From: CAYLKS01 sp964384205 [NCBI: uncultured bacterium]
Lineage (GTDB): Bacteria > JAGOEH01
Length of the DNA: 64,000 nt
NCBI GenBank assembly: GCA_964384205.1
Contig: CAYLKS010000002.1
Location: 54,287 to 118,286, forward strand
Reading direction: 5' to 3'
The position numbers and the translations under genes are program-made. The notes below the pieces were generated by a model, which was not told the DNA's origin, ran no database searches, and saw only the letters and a program-made list of their open reading frames with translations. Positions 27,185 to 36,944 of this stretch are shown here, one piece after another; position 1 is the first letter of the stretch; each line of letters begins with the position of its first letter.

Positions 27185-28048
27185 TTATTTTTTCCTTATG
27201 AAAAGAAATCTATCTTTACCAGCCAAATCCTTCTCAAAATAAAACGATATATACTTTTTCTTATCCAAAAAATTGGACAAAATATCTTTTTGCATCTCTC
27301 CAATCTCTATTGCAATCCACCCATTTGACTTGAGAATAGCCAATCCATTATCAATAATATTTTTGATATGATATCCTCCTTTATCTTTTGAATATAAGGC
27401 AATTGAAGGTTCAAATAATTTAACTTCATCAGGCAAAATATCTTTTTCTTCAAAAGCCACATATGGAGGATTAGATACAATTATATCAAAAAAATTTCTA
27501 TTCTTAATAGGATCTAATAAATTAGAATTTATAAAAAAAATATCTCTATCTAATAAATTTCTACAATTATTTTTTGCAATTTTTAATGCATCTTTAGATA
27601 TATCAATAGCGAAAAAATCTCCATTTTTGAAGTAATATGCTAAAGTAATAATAATATTTCCTGATCCTGTACCTATATCTAAAATTTTAGGAGCCTTTAT
27701 TCCATTTTTCTTTATTAAATCAAAAACCTTTTCTACCAAAGACTCAGTCTCTGGTCGCGGAATCAATACTTTTTCATTTACAATAAACTTTAATCCATAA
27801 AATACTGCAAAACCAGTTATATACTGAATAGGCTTACCTTTCAATCTCTGCTTTATCAATTCTCTATAAAGATTGATCTCATCTGGAGTCAAAATTTTAT
27901 CAAAATCTAAATAAAGATTTAATCTATTCTCATAATTTAAAACAAAAGCTAATAATATTTCAGAAGTTAGCCTTGGATTTTCTATTCTTTTTTCTTTCAA
28001 GTAGTTTGTAGTTATATCTAAAATCGATTTTATAGTCCAATAAGACAT
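27185..28048 (-). CDS. prmC: Peptide chain release factor N5-glutamine methyltransferase
   Basis: PrmC methylates the GGQ glutamine of release factors using S-adenosylmethionine. The 287-residue product has the helical N-terminal domain and the Rossmann core with DIGTGSGNIIITLA (motif I) and the catalytic SNPPYV motif, followed by FEPSIALYSKDKGGYHIK. It overlaps the prfA stop codon by one base, the classic prfA-prmC pairing, so substrate and modifier are made together. Confidence 0.96.
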   Translation of the reverse strand: MSYWTIKSILDITTNYLKEKRIENPRLTSEILLAFVLNYENRLNLYLDFDKILTPDEINLYRELIKQRLKGKPIQYITGFAVFYGLKFIVNEKVLIPRPETESLVEKVFDLIKKNGIKAPKILDIGTGSGNIIITLAYYFKNGDFFAIDISKDALKIAKNNCRNLLDRDIFFINSNLLDPIKNRNFFDIIVSNPPYVAFEEKDILPDEVKLFEPSIALYSKDKGGYHIKNIIDNGLAILKSNGWIAIEIGEMQKDILSNFLDKKKYISFYFEKDLAGKDRFLFIRKK

Positions 28049-29118
28049 TATTGAAGATCTTTTAACTTTTCAGTTTGGTCAGCAACAATCAAAGCATCAA
28101 TAAGTTCATCAATATTGCCATCTAAAATCTCATCTAATTTATATAATGTTAAATTAATTCTGTGATCTGTTACTCTTTTCTGAGGAAAATTATATGTTCT
28201 AATCTTCACCGATCTATCACCTGTACTAACCATAGATTTTCTTTCTTGTGCAATTTTTTCCTGCTGCTCTTTTTGATACTTATCATACAATCTCGCACGC
28301 AATACTTTCATTGCTTTAAGCTTATTTTTTAGCTGCGATTTTTCATCCTGACATTGCACAACAATTCCCGTTGGAATATGAGTAATACGCACCGCTGAAT
28401 CTGTTGTATTTACATGTTGTCCACCATGACCTGTTGCCCTATAAACATCTATTCTTAAATCCTCCTGTTTAATTTCTATATCAATTTCCTCTGCTTCAGG
28501 TAAAACAGCAACAGATGCAGCAGAAGTATGAATACGCCCGCCAGATTCTGTAGTAGGAATTCTCTGAACTCTATGAACTCCACTTTCATATTTTAATCTA
28601 CTATATACTTTATCTCCATTTATTGAACAGATAACTTCTTTAAATCCACCTAAATCTGTAGGGTTTGCATCCAATATTTCAAATTTCCATTTTTTTCTTT
28701 CCGCATAACGACTATACATCCTAAAAAGATCACCGGCAAATAATGCAGCTTCCTCACCACCTGTACCAGCTCTTATTTCCAAAATAATATTTTTATCATC
28801 ATTAGGATCTTTCGGTAAAAGTAAAATTTTTAACTGTTGTTCCAATTCTTCTTTTTTCTCTTCTAATTCTTCAAGTTCAAGCTTTGCTAATTCTTTTAAC
28901 TCTTCTTCTCCTGATTCTAAAATTTCTTTGTCATCCTCAATAGATTGTAAAACTTTCCTGTATTCTTTTATTACATCTACAATTTCTTGCAATTCAGCTC
29001 GTTGCTTTGATAATTGTGTTACCATTTCAGAATTATTATAAACAGCTGGATCATTTAATTGCTCATTAATCTCATTGTATTTTTGTTCTAATGATTCTAA
29101 TTTTTCTAAAATATTCAT
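28048..29118 (-). CDS. prfA: Peptide chain release factor 1
   Basis: RF1 ends translation at UAA and UAG. The 356-residue length is typical. The codon-recognition tripeptide appears in [18 protein letters not shown] (PTT here, PAT/PxT in the family), and the peptidyl-tRNA hydrolysis motif GGQ is in [22 protein letters not shown] site lies upstream of the ATG. It follows rpmE, separated by an intrinsic-terminator-like hairpin (29143-29173), so its expression may depend on read-through. Confidence 0.97.
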   Translation of the reverse strand: MNILEKLESLEQKYNEINEQLNDPAVYNNSEMVTQLSKQRAELQEIVDVIKEYRKVLQSIEDDKEILESGEEELKELAKLELEELEEKKEELEQQLKILLLPKDPNDDKNIILEIRAGTGGEEAALFAGDLFRMYSRYAERKKWKFEILDANPTDLGGFKEVICSINGDKVYSRLKYESGVHRVQRIPTTESGGRIHTSAASVAVLPEAEEIDIEIKQEDLRIDVYRATGHGGQHVNTTDSAVRITHIPTGIVVQCQDEKSQLKNKLKAMKVLRARLYDKYQKEQQEKIAQERKSMVSTGDRSVKIRTYNFPQKRVTDHRINLTLYKLDEILDGNIDELIDALIVADQTEKLKDLQ

Positions 29119-29142
29119 ACCTATTCCTCACCTACTATAAAT

Positions 29143-29173
29143 AAAAAAACCCCCTTTTCCAAAAAAGGGGGTT
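29143..29173 (-). terminator. Rho-independent terminator after rpmE
   Basis: On the minus strand an 11-bp stem (AACCCCCTTTT paired with AAAAGGGGGTT, 29148-29173) with a 4-nt loop runs into seven T residues. It is the clearest intrinsic terminator in the window and lies 25 bp before the prfA start, so it probably sets the L31 to RF1 ratio. Confidence 0.85.
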
Positions 29174-29190
29174 GTTCTTTCATAACAAAT

Positions 29191-29412
29191 CTAATTATTA
29201 GAAGCTTGTCCTGCGTAATTTTTATATTTTCTTTTAAACTTTTCCACTCTACCTGCAGAATCTACTAATTTAGCTTTACCTGTAAAAAATGGATGACAGG
29301 CAGAACAGATTTCAACCTTTATTTCTTTTGCTGTTGATCTAGTTTTAAATGTGTTACCACAAACGCAGGTAACAGTTACTTCATGATAATCAGGATGCAA
29401 TCCTTTTTTCAT
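29191..29412 (-). CDS. rpmE: 50S ribosomal protein L31 (zinc-type)
   Basis: The 73-residue product starts [20 protein letters not shown], which is typical of L31. It keeps the zinc ligands (CxC in VTCVCGNTF and CxxC in [10 protein letters not shown]), so it is the C+ form. The C-terminal [13 protein letters not shown] segment contacts rRNA. GGAGG precedes the ATG. A strong promoter lies at 29451-29479 and a terminator follows the gene. Confidence 0.97.
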   Translation of the reverse strand: MKKGLHPDYHEVTVTCVCGNTFKTRSTAKEIKVEICSACHPFFTGKAKLVDSAGRVEKFKRKYKNYAGQASNN

Positions 29413-29450
29413 TGTGTTCCTCCAGTTAGAAGTTCAACTTGTAGGACTCT

Positions 29451-29479
29451 ATTATATAAAATATATAATTAAATTGCAA
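29451..29479 (-). promoter_or_regulatory. Promoter for rpmE
   Basis: On the minus strand TTGCAA (29474-29479), 17 bp and a perfect TATAAT (29451-29456) give a leader of about 30 nt holding the GGAGG site. It is arranged divergently from the M50 protease promoter, 28 bp away. Confidence 0.7.
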
Positions 29480-29507
29480 GTATTTTTTTATGGTTACTAA
29501 AAAAATA

Positions 29508-29536
29508 TTGACATTATTTAAAAATAATAATAGATT
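29508..29536 (+). promoter_or_regulatory. Leaderless-type promoter for the M50 protease operon
   Basis: A perfect TTGACA (29508-29513), 17 bp and TAGATT (29531-29536) are followed after five bases by the ATG at 29542. There is no ribosome binding site, so the message should be leaderless. Confidence 0.6.
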
Positions 29537-29541
29537 TAAAT

Positions 29542-30441
29542 ATGCAAAATTTGAAAATTTCAGAAATTTGGAACGAATATACTCCAAAAGAAAAAACGAT
29601 CTCTCTTATATTGTTTTTCTCAACAATACTTTCTTGTAGCTTTGCAGGAGCAACATATCAAATAAAAACAGTATCAATAAACACTTTAATAAAATTTTTC
29701 GCTTCCGGCTTATATTATTCTATACCATTGATTATAATTTTATTATCTCATGAACTTGGACATTTCTTAATGGCTCATAAATATAAAATAATGTGTACTC
29801 TTCCCTATTTTATCCCGTTACCAATTTCAATTTTAGGTACTATGGGAGCATTTATTAAAATCAAATCGCCAATCTATACAAAAAAAAGCCTTTTTGATAT
29901 TGGAGTGGCAGGTCCTATTGCAGGATTCATCTTATCAACAATATTCATTATAATTTTTCTTCCCTATTCTACCGTACAAAAAGTATCACCACCTGCACCA
30001 GGATTATATATAACATTAGGTGAACCTCTATTATTTAAAATATTTTCATGGATATATTTTGGAAATTTGCCTCAAAACACTGATATAATCCTCCACCCTG
30101 CAGCATTAGCAGGATGGGTCGGATACCTCGTTACAGCCTTAAATCTAATACCAATCGGGCAGCTCGATGGAGGACATATCATATATGCTCTTTTCGGGAA
30201 AAAACATAAATTAATCGCATATATTGTTTACTTTTCTTTATTTCCAATGGTGTATTTTTTTCAAGGATGGATTGCATGGATTATCATATTACTCATTTTA
30301 GGCATAAAACATCCTCCTGTAATTGCGGAAACTATGGGAATATATGAAGAATTAGACAAAAAACGCAAAATATTAGGCTATATTACAATCATTATTTTCT
30401 TTTTAATTTTTACACCCCAGCCAATAAGGATAAATTTATGA
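29542..30441 (+). CDS. Site-2-type membrane zinc protease (peptidase M50)
   Basis: The 299-residue polytopic membrane protein has the M50 zinc site H70-E71-L72-G73-H74 inside a helix and the third ligand D209 in NLIPIGQLDGGH. The order of helices fits the S2P/SpoIVFB-like group without a PDZ domain. Its short extramembrane parts leave the substrate unknown. It is the first gene of a four-gene run; the next gene overlaps it by four bases (ATGA), which suggests the P-type-ATPase-like protein is made with it. No RseA- or SREBP-like substrate is recognisable nearby. Confidence 0.9.
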   Translation: MQNLKISEIWNEYTPKEKTISLILFFSTILSCSFAGATYQIKTVSINTLIKFFASGLYYSIPLIIILLSHELGHFLMAHKYKIMCTLPYFIPLPISILGTMGAFIKIKSPIYTKKSLFDIGVAGPIAGFILSTIFIIIFLPYSTVQKVSPPAPGLYITLGEPLLFKIFSWIYFGNLPQNTDIILHPAALAGWVGYLVTALNLIPIGQLDGGHIIYALFGKKHKLIAYIVYFSLFPMVYFFQGWIAWIIILLILGIKHPPVIAETMGIYEELDKKRKILGYITIIIFFLIFTPQPIRINL

Positions 30442-32663
30442 TATACGAACTCAATATTCCTCAATTAACAAATATAAAAAAGCTTATTGAAATTCTAAAT
30501 AAAAATAAAATTAAATTAAAAATAATAGATTATACGCCTGGACATATAGTAATAGAATTTAATGGCAATATTAATGAAATAACTGATATTTTTATGAAAG
30601 AAAACCTCATAGTTGAAAAAATTAATCCTCTCAAATATAAGCAATCTCCTAATACCACATTTCTCCCTCTTAAAATAAAATACATACATACAAACATTTA
30701 TAATTTTATCAACAAACTTAAAGCAACAAATGGAATAGAAAATGTCTTTCTATTCAAGCCTCTGGATATAATCATTATAATATTTAATAACAATTTCATA
30801 CATGAAAACGATATTATAAATATTTTCACTAAAAATAATATTATAATAACACAAAAAAAATTTTCTATTAATTCTCTAATAAAAAATGAACTAATAACAA
30901 ATATATCATATTTTAGCCTGGCTTTTTTGGCTCTTATCAACGACTTTATCCTAAAAATACCCATTATATCTATAATTTTTTTACTCTCAATAATTTTATA
31001 CAATTACAAAAATTATATAAATCTTTTTTCATTTATAAAAAAATTTAAAATTGAGAAAAAAGACCTATTTCATATATTTTTCCTATTGCAAATTATTTTT
31101 TTCTTTATCTCACCGTACAAATACAAACCAAGTATAGCTCTTCTTATATATTCTATATTCAACTTTTTACTTTTTATAAAATGTAAAATGATAATAAAAA
31201 TCCTTAAAATAGATTTCCTATTCGATTATATTAAGGAACAAATTCATTCTTATCAACAAATAAACATAAATGATATAATTACAATAAAACCTAATGAAGT
31301 TATACATTATGATGGTACAATTGTTGAAGGAAGTACAAATATAGATATTTCAATATTCTCCGGTAAAAATAAAATAATACAAAGAAAAAAAGGAGATAAA
31401 GTCTACGCAGGTGAAAAAGTACTAACAAATCCTATAAAAATTAAAGTACTTTCCAAAAATTATGATTCACTTATAATAAATCTATTCAATTTATATTCAA
31501 AAAATTTCTATACTGAAAATATTGACATTATATTAGATAAAAATTTTACTTTAATTATAATTTTTATTCTCATGGGAATAATTCAATTTTTATTTTTTAA
31601 TAATAATATTTTAAACCTTTCCTATAAATATCTTTTTATGTTAGGCTTACTATCCTTTGATTTTAATTCAATAAAAGGCATTTATGAATTAGCCAATTTA
31701 AAACGTATCTTTTCTTACGGCGTTATAATTAAAAATTTTGAAAAGTATTCCAAACTTTCATATATGAACAGAATTACTATTTCTGATGAGTTTTTAATCA
31801 ATAAATCAAATATCGCAATTAAATATAAGGTTTTCAAAAAAGAGAACCAAGCGGAATTTTTAAATATTATCTATAATTTCATGAAAATCTCAAATGACTT
31901 TATAGCTCAAAATATTTTAGAACAGATAAAAGATATAGGTTTTCAAAAATTTACAATTAAAGACTTTCATAGTATTGATAATTTTAATAAATACGGCAAA
32001 ATAGTAATAAACAATATGGAAAAAGAAGTTTTATTCGGAGAAAAACAATGGATTCAACAAAACTACAAAATAAACCTTAATAATATCCCTGAACTTCCTG
32101 ATATGCTAATCATCGTATTGGTAGTAGATTCAATAACTTATGGATATTTACAAATACATATTCAGGAAAATTATGAAATTATAAATGAATTAAAAAAAAT
32201 ACAAAATAAATTAGATATTACAATTGTTACCAACTTCAAGAATATTTTAAAAAATTTCAAAACAATACCCTATGAAAAACTGAATACAATAAAAGACTCC
32301 ATATTGATTTTTTATAATAACTATATTAATGAATATGATACTTCTTCGAATATATTAATCTCCTTTGTAAAAGCTGAAACCGCAAAATACAAAACCTTCG
32401 ATATACTACTTTTTACCAAAAGATTCTATAGAGTATTTGAACTAATTGCTTACAAAAAATTTACAGATACAGACTACAAAAAAATTATAAAATTCATCAA
32501 CTATAATTTATTGATTTATAATTTATTTCTCCTATTTCAACTTAAAATAGGACTAATTGGAATTTTTGTTTTATCTATAGGCAATTTTTATGCTATAAAA
32601 AACTTTATAAACAAACAAAAAACTATTTTATTAAAAAATTTAGTTCATGAATACTTTTATTAA
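30438..32663 (+). CDS. Catalytically degenerate P-type (P1B) ATPase-like membrane protein
   Basis: The 741-residue protein has the layout of a heavy-metal ATPase but lacks every catalytic motif. Residues 1-140 look like two degenerate HMA-type folds without CxxC. Four helices span about 155-255. Residues 282-345 match an actuator domain (IKPNEVIHYDGTIVEGS then KKGDKVYAGEKV), but TGES is SGKN (308-311). Helices near 368-410 lack the CPC motif (SFDF instead). GVIIKNFEKYSKL leads to ISDEF (448-452) where DKTGT should be. TGD is TNF (598-600), and GDGxND is not recognisable. Two helices close it. The reading as a dead ATPase is my alignment by eye; it overlaps the M50 gene by 4 bp and the amidase gene by 17. 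Confidence 0.65.
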   Translation: MIYELNIPQLTNIKKLIEILNKNKIKLKIIDYTPGHIVIEFNGNINEITDIFMKENLIVEKINPLKYKQSPNTTFLPLKIKYIHTNIYNFINKLKATNGIENVFLFKPLDIIIIIFNNNFIHENDIINIFTKNNIIITQKKFSINSLIKNELITNISYFSLAFLALINDFILKIPIISIIFLLSIILYNYKNYINLFSFIKKFKIEKKDLFHIFFLLQIIFFFISPYKYKPSIALLIYSIFNFLLFIKCKMIIKILKIDFLFDYIKEQIHSYQQININDIITIKPNEVIHYDGTIVEGSTNIDISIFSGKNKIIQRKKGDKVYAGEKVLTNPIKIKVLSKNYDSLIINLFNLYSKNFYTENIDIILDKNFTLIIIFILMGIIQFLFFNNNILNLSYKYLFMLGLLSFDFNSIKGIYELANLKRIFSYGVIIKNFEKYSKLSYMNRITISDEFLINKSNIAIKYKVFKKENQAEFLNIIYNFMKISNDFIAQNILEQIKDIGFQKFTIKDFHSIDNFNKYGKIVINNMEKEVLFGEKQWIQQNYKINLNNIPELPDMLIIVLVVDSITYGYLQIHIQENYEIINELKKIQNKLDITIVTNFKNILKNFKTIPYEKLNTIKDSILIFYNNYINEYDTSSNILISFVKAETAKYKTFDILLFTKRFYRVFELIAYKKFTDTDYKKIIKFINYNLLIYNLFLLFQLKIGLIGIFVLSIGNFYAIKNFINKQKTILLKNLVHEYFY

Positions 32664-34323
32664 AATTATTCTATTATGGTTAATTCTAAAAAACATTATA
32701 ATAGCTGATACATATGAAGAATGGTATGCAAAAGGTAGCCGGATTTTTCATCAAATAAAAAATGGCAAAATAAAAAATACTCCTAAAAACTGGAATAAAG
32801 CAATAAATTATTTTAAAAAACTGATACTAAAAGCTCCTGATAGGCATCCTAAAAAAACTGATGCTTACTTTTCAATCGGGTTATGCTATATTCAAACAGA
32901 AAATTACCTAAAAGCTGTACAAAATTTCAGAATGTTAATAAAAAAATATCCGAAACACAGACTTGCAGATGATGCTCAATACCTTATAGGATATTGTTTT
33001 CTACAAATGAATAATATTAAACAAGCTAAAATAGAATTTAAAAGAGTAATAAAAAATTATCCAAAAGGAGATATGTTTAAAAAAACATTATCTCAATTAG
33101 ATATTCTCTATAAAAAATACCCTGATAAAAAATATCAGATAGAGTTTTATGAGTACCTTATAAAAAATTTTGATGATGAGTATATTAAATACAATTATAC
33201 TCGAAAATTAGATTCTTTATATAATAGTGAACAGAAAATAGATACCCTTTTTCAAAAAAAACTTAAAATCAAACCTAAATATGAAAAAGGCATTCCTAAA
33301 TTTCTAACACTCAGAATATCTTCCTCTGAAATCTCTTCAAGAATTGTTTTAGAATTTGATCAGGATGTACATTATAAAGCAAACTATATCAAAGAAAAAA
33401 ATCTTCTTTTTATAGATTTTATAAATTCGATTATAAATATTAAACCAATAAATAAATCAATCAAAAATGGCCTTATAAAACGTATCAAATTAGCACAGTT
33501 TAACCCCAAGACTGTACGATTTGTCATCTATTTTGAAAAAGAATTAAATTATCATATTTTCACCCTTAACAATCCATCGCGGGTAGTAATTGATATCTCC
33601 CAACCTCAAATTAAAATTAATAAAGATAATATTTCTCTTGTAAATCAATTAGGGCTAAAGATATCAACTGTTGCAATTGATCCAGGCCATGGAGGTAAAG
33701 ATCCAGGTACAGTTTATGGAAAATATTACGAAAAAGATATTGTACTAAATGTGGCAAAATATCTCTTAAAATTATTCGAAAAAGATCCAGAATTTCAAGC
33801 TTTTCTAACAAGAAATGACGATACATTCCTTCCATTGGAAAAAAGAACTGAAATAGCCAATTCTAGAAATGCAGATCTTTTTATAAGCCTTCATGTAAAT
33901 TTCTGTAATACTAAAAATATAGCAGGAATAGAGACATATTATTTATCATTAACCACTGATCCATGGGCACAACAATTAGCAGTATTAGAAAATGCCTCAA
34001 CACTACATAAGTTATCCGAACTAAACAGCCTTTTAAAAGATATTATTATAAATAACAAAATCGAGGAAAGTAAAAATTTTGCATTTAGTGTACATAACCA
34101 GCTCATAAGAACACTAAGAACGCAAGATAGAAAGGTACGCAAAGCACCGTTTGTGGTGCTGATTGGTTCAGATATGCCTGCCATACTTATAGAAATTGGT
34201 TATCTTTCAAATCCTCAAGAAAGAAAAAAACTTATTTCTCACAAATATCAACGACAAATAGCAAAAGCTATTTATAATGGAATAAAAAAATATCAAGCTA
34301 ATTTTAGCTATGTAAATCAATAG
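32647..34323 (+). CDS. N-acetylmuramoyl-L-alanine amidase with TPR and AMIN domains
   Basis: This periplasmic enzyme cuts the amide bond between muramic acid and the peptide during cell separation. The 558-residue protein has a signal peptide (1-20), TPR repeats (about 45-190, e.g. AYFSIGLCYIQTENYLKAVQ), an AMIN septal-targeting domain (about 218-320), and an Amidase_3 domain with zinc ligands H348 (DPGHGG), E362 and H416, and catalytic E516 (IEIGYLSN). The N-terminal TPR block replaces the usual second AMIN copy. It lacks a Shine-Dalgarno site and starts inside the previous gene, so it is probably translationally coupled. Confidence 0.93.
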   Translation: MNTFIKIILLWLILKNIIIADTYEEWYAKGSRIFHQIKNGKIKNTPKNWNKAINYFKKLILKAPDRHPKKTDAYFSIGLCYIQTENYLKAVQNFRMLIKKYPKHRLADDAQYLIGYCFLQMNNIKQAKIEFKRVIKNYPKGDMFKKTLSQLDILYKKYPDKKYQIEFYEYLIKNFDDEYIKYNYTRKLDSLYNSEQKIDTLFQKKLKIKPKYEKGIPKFLTLRISSSEISSRIVLEFDQDVHYKANYIKEKNLLFIDFINSIINIKPINKSIKNGLIKRIKLAQFNPKTVRFVIYFEKELNYHIFTLNNPSRVVIDISQPQIKINKDNISLVNQLGLKISTVAIDPGHGGKDPGTVYGKYYEKDIVLNVAKYLLKLFEKDPEFQAFLTRNDDTFLPLEKRTEIANSRNADLFISLHVNFCNTKNIAGIETYYLSLTTDPWAQQLAVLENASTLHKLSELNSLLKDIIINNKIEESKNFAFSVHNQLIRTLRTQDRKVRKAPFVVLIGSDMPAILIEIGYLSNPQERKKLISHKYQRQIAKAIYNGIKKYQANFSYVNQ

Positions 34324-34334
34324 GAGAGAGTCAA

Positions 34335-36815
34335 ATGAAGAAATTTTTAATCATCTTATTCCTTACAATAAAATCATTACTGGGAGATGGTTTTATTGTA
34401 ACCGATTCTAATAACTATATTTACCATATCTATGATGACTCAGTATGTCTTTTAGTATCAAACTCAAAAAATAGTGGTATTTATTACTCTACTAAAGAAA
34501 ATCTTATTGGTTATAAAGAATTTATTAAATATGGTGATGATTTCCTTCAATCAGTTAATATATATAACACAAATTTAAAATCTATTACCCCTCTGAGTAA
34601 TTTTTATAAACAAGTGGGACTTCCAGATTTTTCAAAAAAATATATTGCTTACTTTCAGGAAAATTCATTAATAATGATGGATACTAATTTTAATATTATA
34701 AAAACTATAAATATAGGTCATTTCGCTAATATTATAAAAATAAATCCCGGAAATAATAACCTAATCTCATGGACTGATTTCTATGGAAACTTAATTATTT
34801 TTGATATAGAAAAAGAACAGATATATAAAAAAATAAATCTACCAGAAGAAGGGTATGCCGCATATTGGTCACAGAATGGAAAAAATATTATAGTGCCAAC
34901 AGTAAACGGTAAAATATTTTTAATCCAGAACTATAAAATTTCAAAAAAATTCGATGGAATAAACCCTATCTGGTTGGACGATAAGCAAGTTCTTTATTTT
35001 AAGATTGTATTTGATAAATTCCACAATCCAATCAAAAGCATTGAAACCATTTATAATATAACTACTGGTCAATCACTTATTCAATCATACAATAAGACAA
35101 TATTCTCAAAGGCAATCCTATCAGGTAAGAATAAATTTATTTATTATGATATTTCCAATAACCCCTATATAAAATCAAAAAATATCAAAAAATTAAATTT
35201 TTCAAAGTTAAAAAAAAATATACATACCATAAAATTAAATAAAAGAAAAATAAATAATACAAAAACTTCTGAAATTATTAGTATCTCAGCATTCGATTCA
35301 ATATACTTCCATCAAGTGTATGATATAAGGCCTGATAAAAAAGATGGTATTGGCGGAGGATGTTGTGGTGCTGCATCAACAATTATGGGGCTAATTTATT
35401 ATAATAAACTATCACCATGGCCGATAACATGTTATTCCCCATATACTCATACAAGTTTATATGGAAACTATATCACAGAAAAGTATAGATTATATGGTGT
35501 TAATTACGACATACTTTATATTCGACATAATACATTAGGATATGGGATATACGGTTGGATTTATAGAAATTCTTTAGAAGACACCAAAGGACATATGGCA
35601 GAACTTATAAGAAATCACGGAATAGATTCTCCAGGCCCGGATTGGAGTCCATCATTTTCAAAATTACAAACAGAAATCAATAATCAAAACCCAATTGTTG
35701 TTTTAAATTCACTAACCAATGCAGGGCATTATATTGTAGCAGTAGGATATTTGAATGACAAAAAAGTAGCTGTATTTAATGATCCCTATGGAGATAGAAA
35801 TAATTCAACCTATCTCAAATATAAAGCTATAAAGGTTAAATATGACTGGCCAGGTCAAAATAATGGATATGCTAACTTAAATCATGTATGGTGTTATAAT
35901 TACCTGAGGCCCAAAGCTGATATTAAAGCTTTTTTAGAAAAAGATTTTAATATTCTCTTTATAAAAAATAACAGTTACAAACCTTACTTCATCATTCAAA
36001 ATATTGGAACTGAAACATATCAGGGAAATCTGAACTACAAATACTCCCTAATCGATACAGCAAAAAACGAAATTATAGACTCGCAACAAATTACTATAAA
36101 TTCAATGGCTATTGATGAAACAAAAAAAATATATCTCAATTTTGATAATCTTGTAATAGATTCAAATATTACAAATTTGAAATTAGAAATTTACTGTGAT
36201 ATTGATAGCTCAGAACCGGAAATTTCATACTCGAATAACTCTTTATCAAAAATTATAAAAATTAGAACTGATACTATCAAGCCATCTGCTATTGTACCTC
36301 TTCCTGATACCACAATATTTACAAATTCATTCTATATAAAGGTCAGATTTAGTGCTCTGGATGATTTAAATCCAGATGAAATGCAGCTTTATATTGATTC
36401 AACTGATTATACTGACAAAGCATCTTTTTCAACAATATGGACAAGATTAAAAGTTACTGATTTACCAGAAGGCAAACATAATGTTCTACTAAAAGCCACA
36501 ACAAAATGCGGATACTCACAAGATATTAAATGGAGTTTTACAACTTCTTATACAAAAATATCAGAACATAACAATAATCAAAAAAATACAAAAATTAAAA
36601 TTTATCCAAATCCATGTAATAAATATTTAATCATAGAATCACCAGCTTCCCTTAATTTAAACGCCTCTTTTTATACATTAGATGGTAAAAAAATATACAC
36701 CACTTCTATAGCCCCAAAATCTAAAACACAAATCAATATCTCACAATTTCCATCGGGAATTTATCTTATCAAAATAAAAGAAAAACTTATACAGAAAATC
36801 ACTATTTTAAAATAA
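34335..36815 (+). CDS. Secreted C39-like cysteine protease with type IX secretion sorting domain
   Basis: The 826-residue protein has a signal peptide (1-17), a propeller-like region (about 20-270), and a C39-type papain-fold domain (about 315-515) with oxyanion Q327, nucleophile C344 in GGGCCGAAS, H465 in NAGHYIVAVGY and D483 in FNDPYGD. A CARDB-like domain (about 520-640), an Ig-like domain (about 640-735) and a C-terminal Por-type sorting domain (about 752-826, IYPNPCNKYLIIESP then FPSGIYLIKIKEK) follow. C39 folds outside bacteriocin exporters are usually surface peptidases. Its sorting tail implies a type IX-like secretion system elsewhere in the genome. GGAGAG precedes the ATG. Confidence 0.82.
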   Translation: MKKFLIILFLTIKSLLGDGFIVTDSNNYIYHIYDDSVCLLVSNSKNSGIYYSTKENLIGYKEFIKYGDDFLQSVNIYNTNLKSITPLSNFYKQVGLPDFSKKYIAYFQENSLIMMDTNFNIIKTINIGHFANIIKINPGNNNLISWTDFYGNLIIFDIEKEQIYKKINLPEEGYAAYWSQNGKNIIVPTVNGKIFLIQNYKISKKFDGINPIWLDDKQVLYFKIVFDKFHNPIKSIETIYNITTGQSLIQSYNKTIFSKAILSGKNKFIYYDISNNPYIKSKNIKKLNFSKLKKNIHTIKLNKRKINNTKTSEIISISAFDSIYFHQVYDIRPDKKDGIGGGCCGAASTIMGLIYYNKLSPWPITCYSPYTHTSLYGNYITEKYRLYGVNYDILYIRHNTLGYGIYGWIYRNSLEDTKGHMAELIRNHGIDSPGPDWSPSFSKLQTEINNQNPIVVLNSLTNAGHYIVAVGYLNDKKVAVFNDPYGDRNNSTYLKYKAIKVKYDWPGQNNGYANLNHVWCYNYLRPKADIKAFLEKDFNILFIKNNSYKPYFIIQNIGTETYQGNLNYKYSLIDTAKNEIIDSQQITINSMAIDETKKIYLNFDNLVIDSNITNLKLEIYCDIDSSEPEISYSNNSLSKIIKIRTDTIKPSAIVPLPDTTIFTNSFYIKVRFSALDDLNPDEMQLYIDSTDYTDKASFSTIWTRLKVTDLPEGKHNVLLKATTKCGYSQDIKWSFTTSYTKISEHNNNQKNTKIKIYPNPCNKYLIIESPASLNLNASFYTLDGKKIYTTSIAPKSKTQINISQFPSGIYLIKIKEKLIQKITILK

Positions 36816-36888
36816 ACATCTAATAACTTTATTAAACATAAATTTAAACTATTAGATTAAGTTAATAAATAAAAAAATATTAAATTAC

Positions 36889-36917
36889 TTGCCAAATTAC
36901 TTTTATTTTATTAAAAT
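36889..36917 (+). promoter_or_regulatory. Promoter of the ATE-like / PurD-like operon
   Basis: TTGCCA (36889-36894), 17 bp and TAAAAT (36912-36917) precede a leader of about 20 nt with AAAGGAG (36932-36938), which is 6 nt before a TTG start codon. It lies in a 129-bp gap that separates this operon from the C39 gene. Confidence 0.5.
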
Positions 36918-36944
36918 AAATAACAATTTTTAAAGGAGTTTTTT

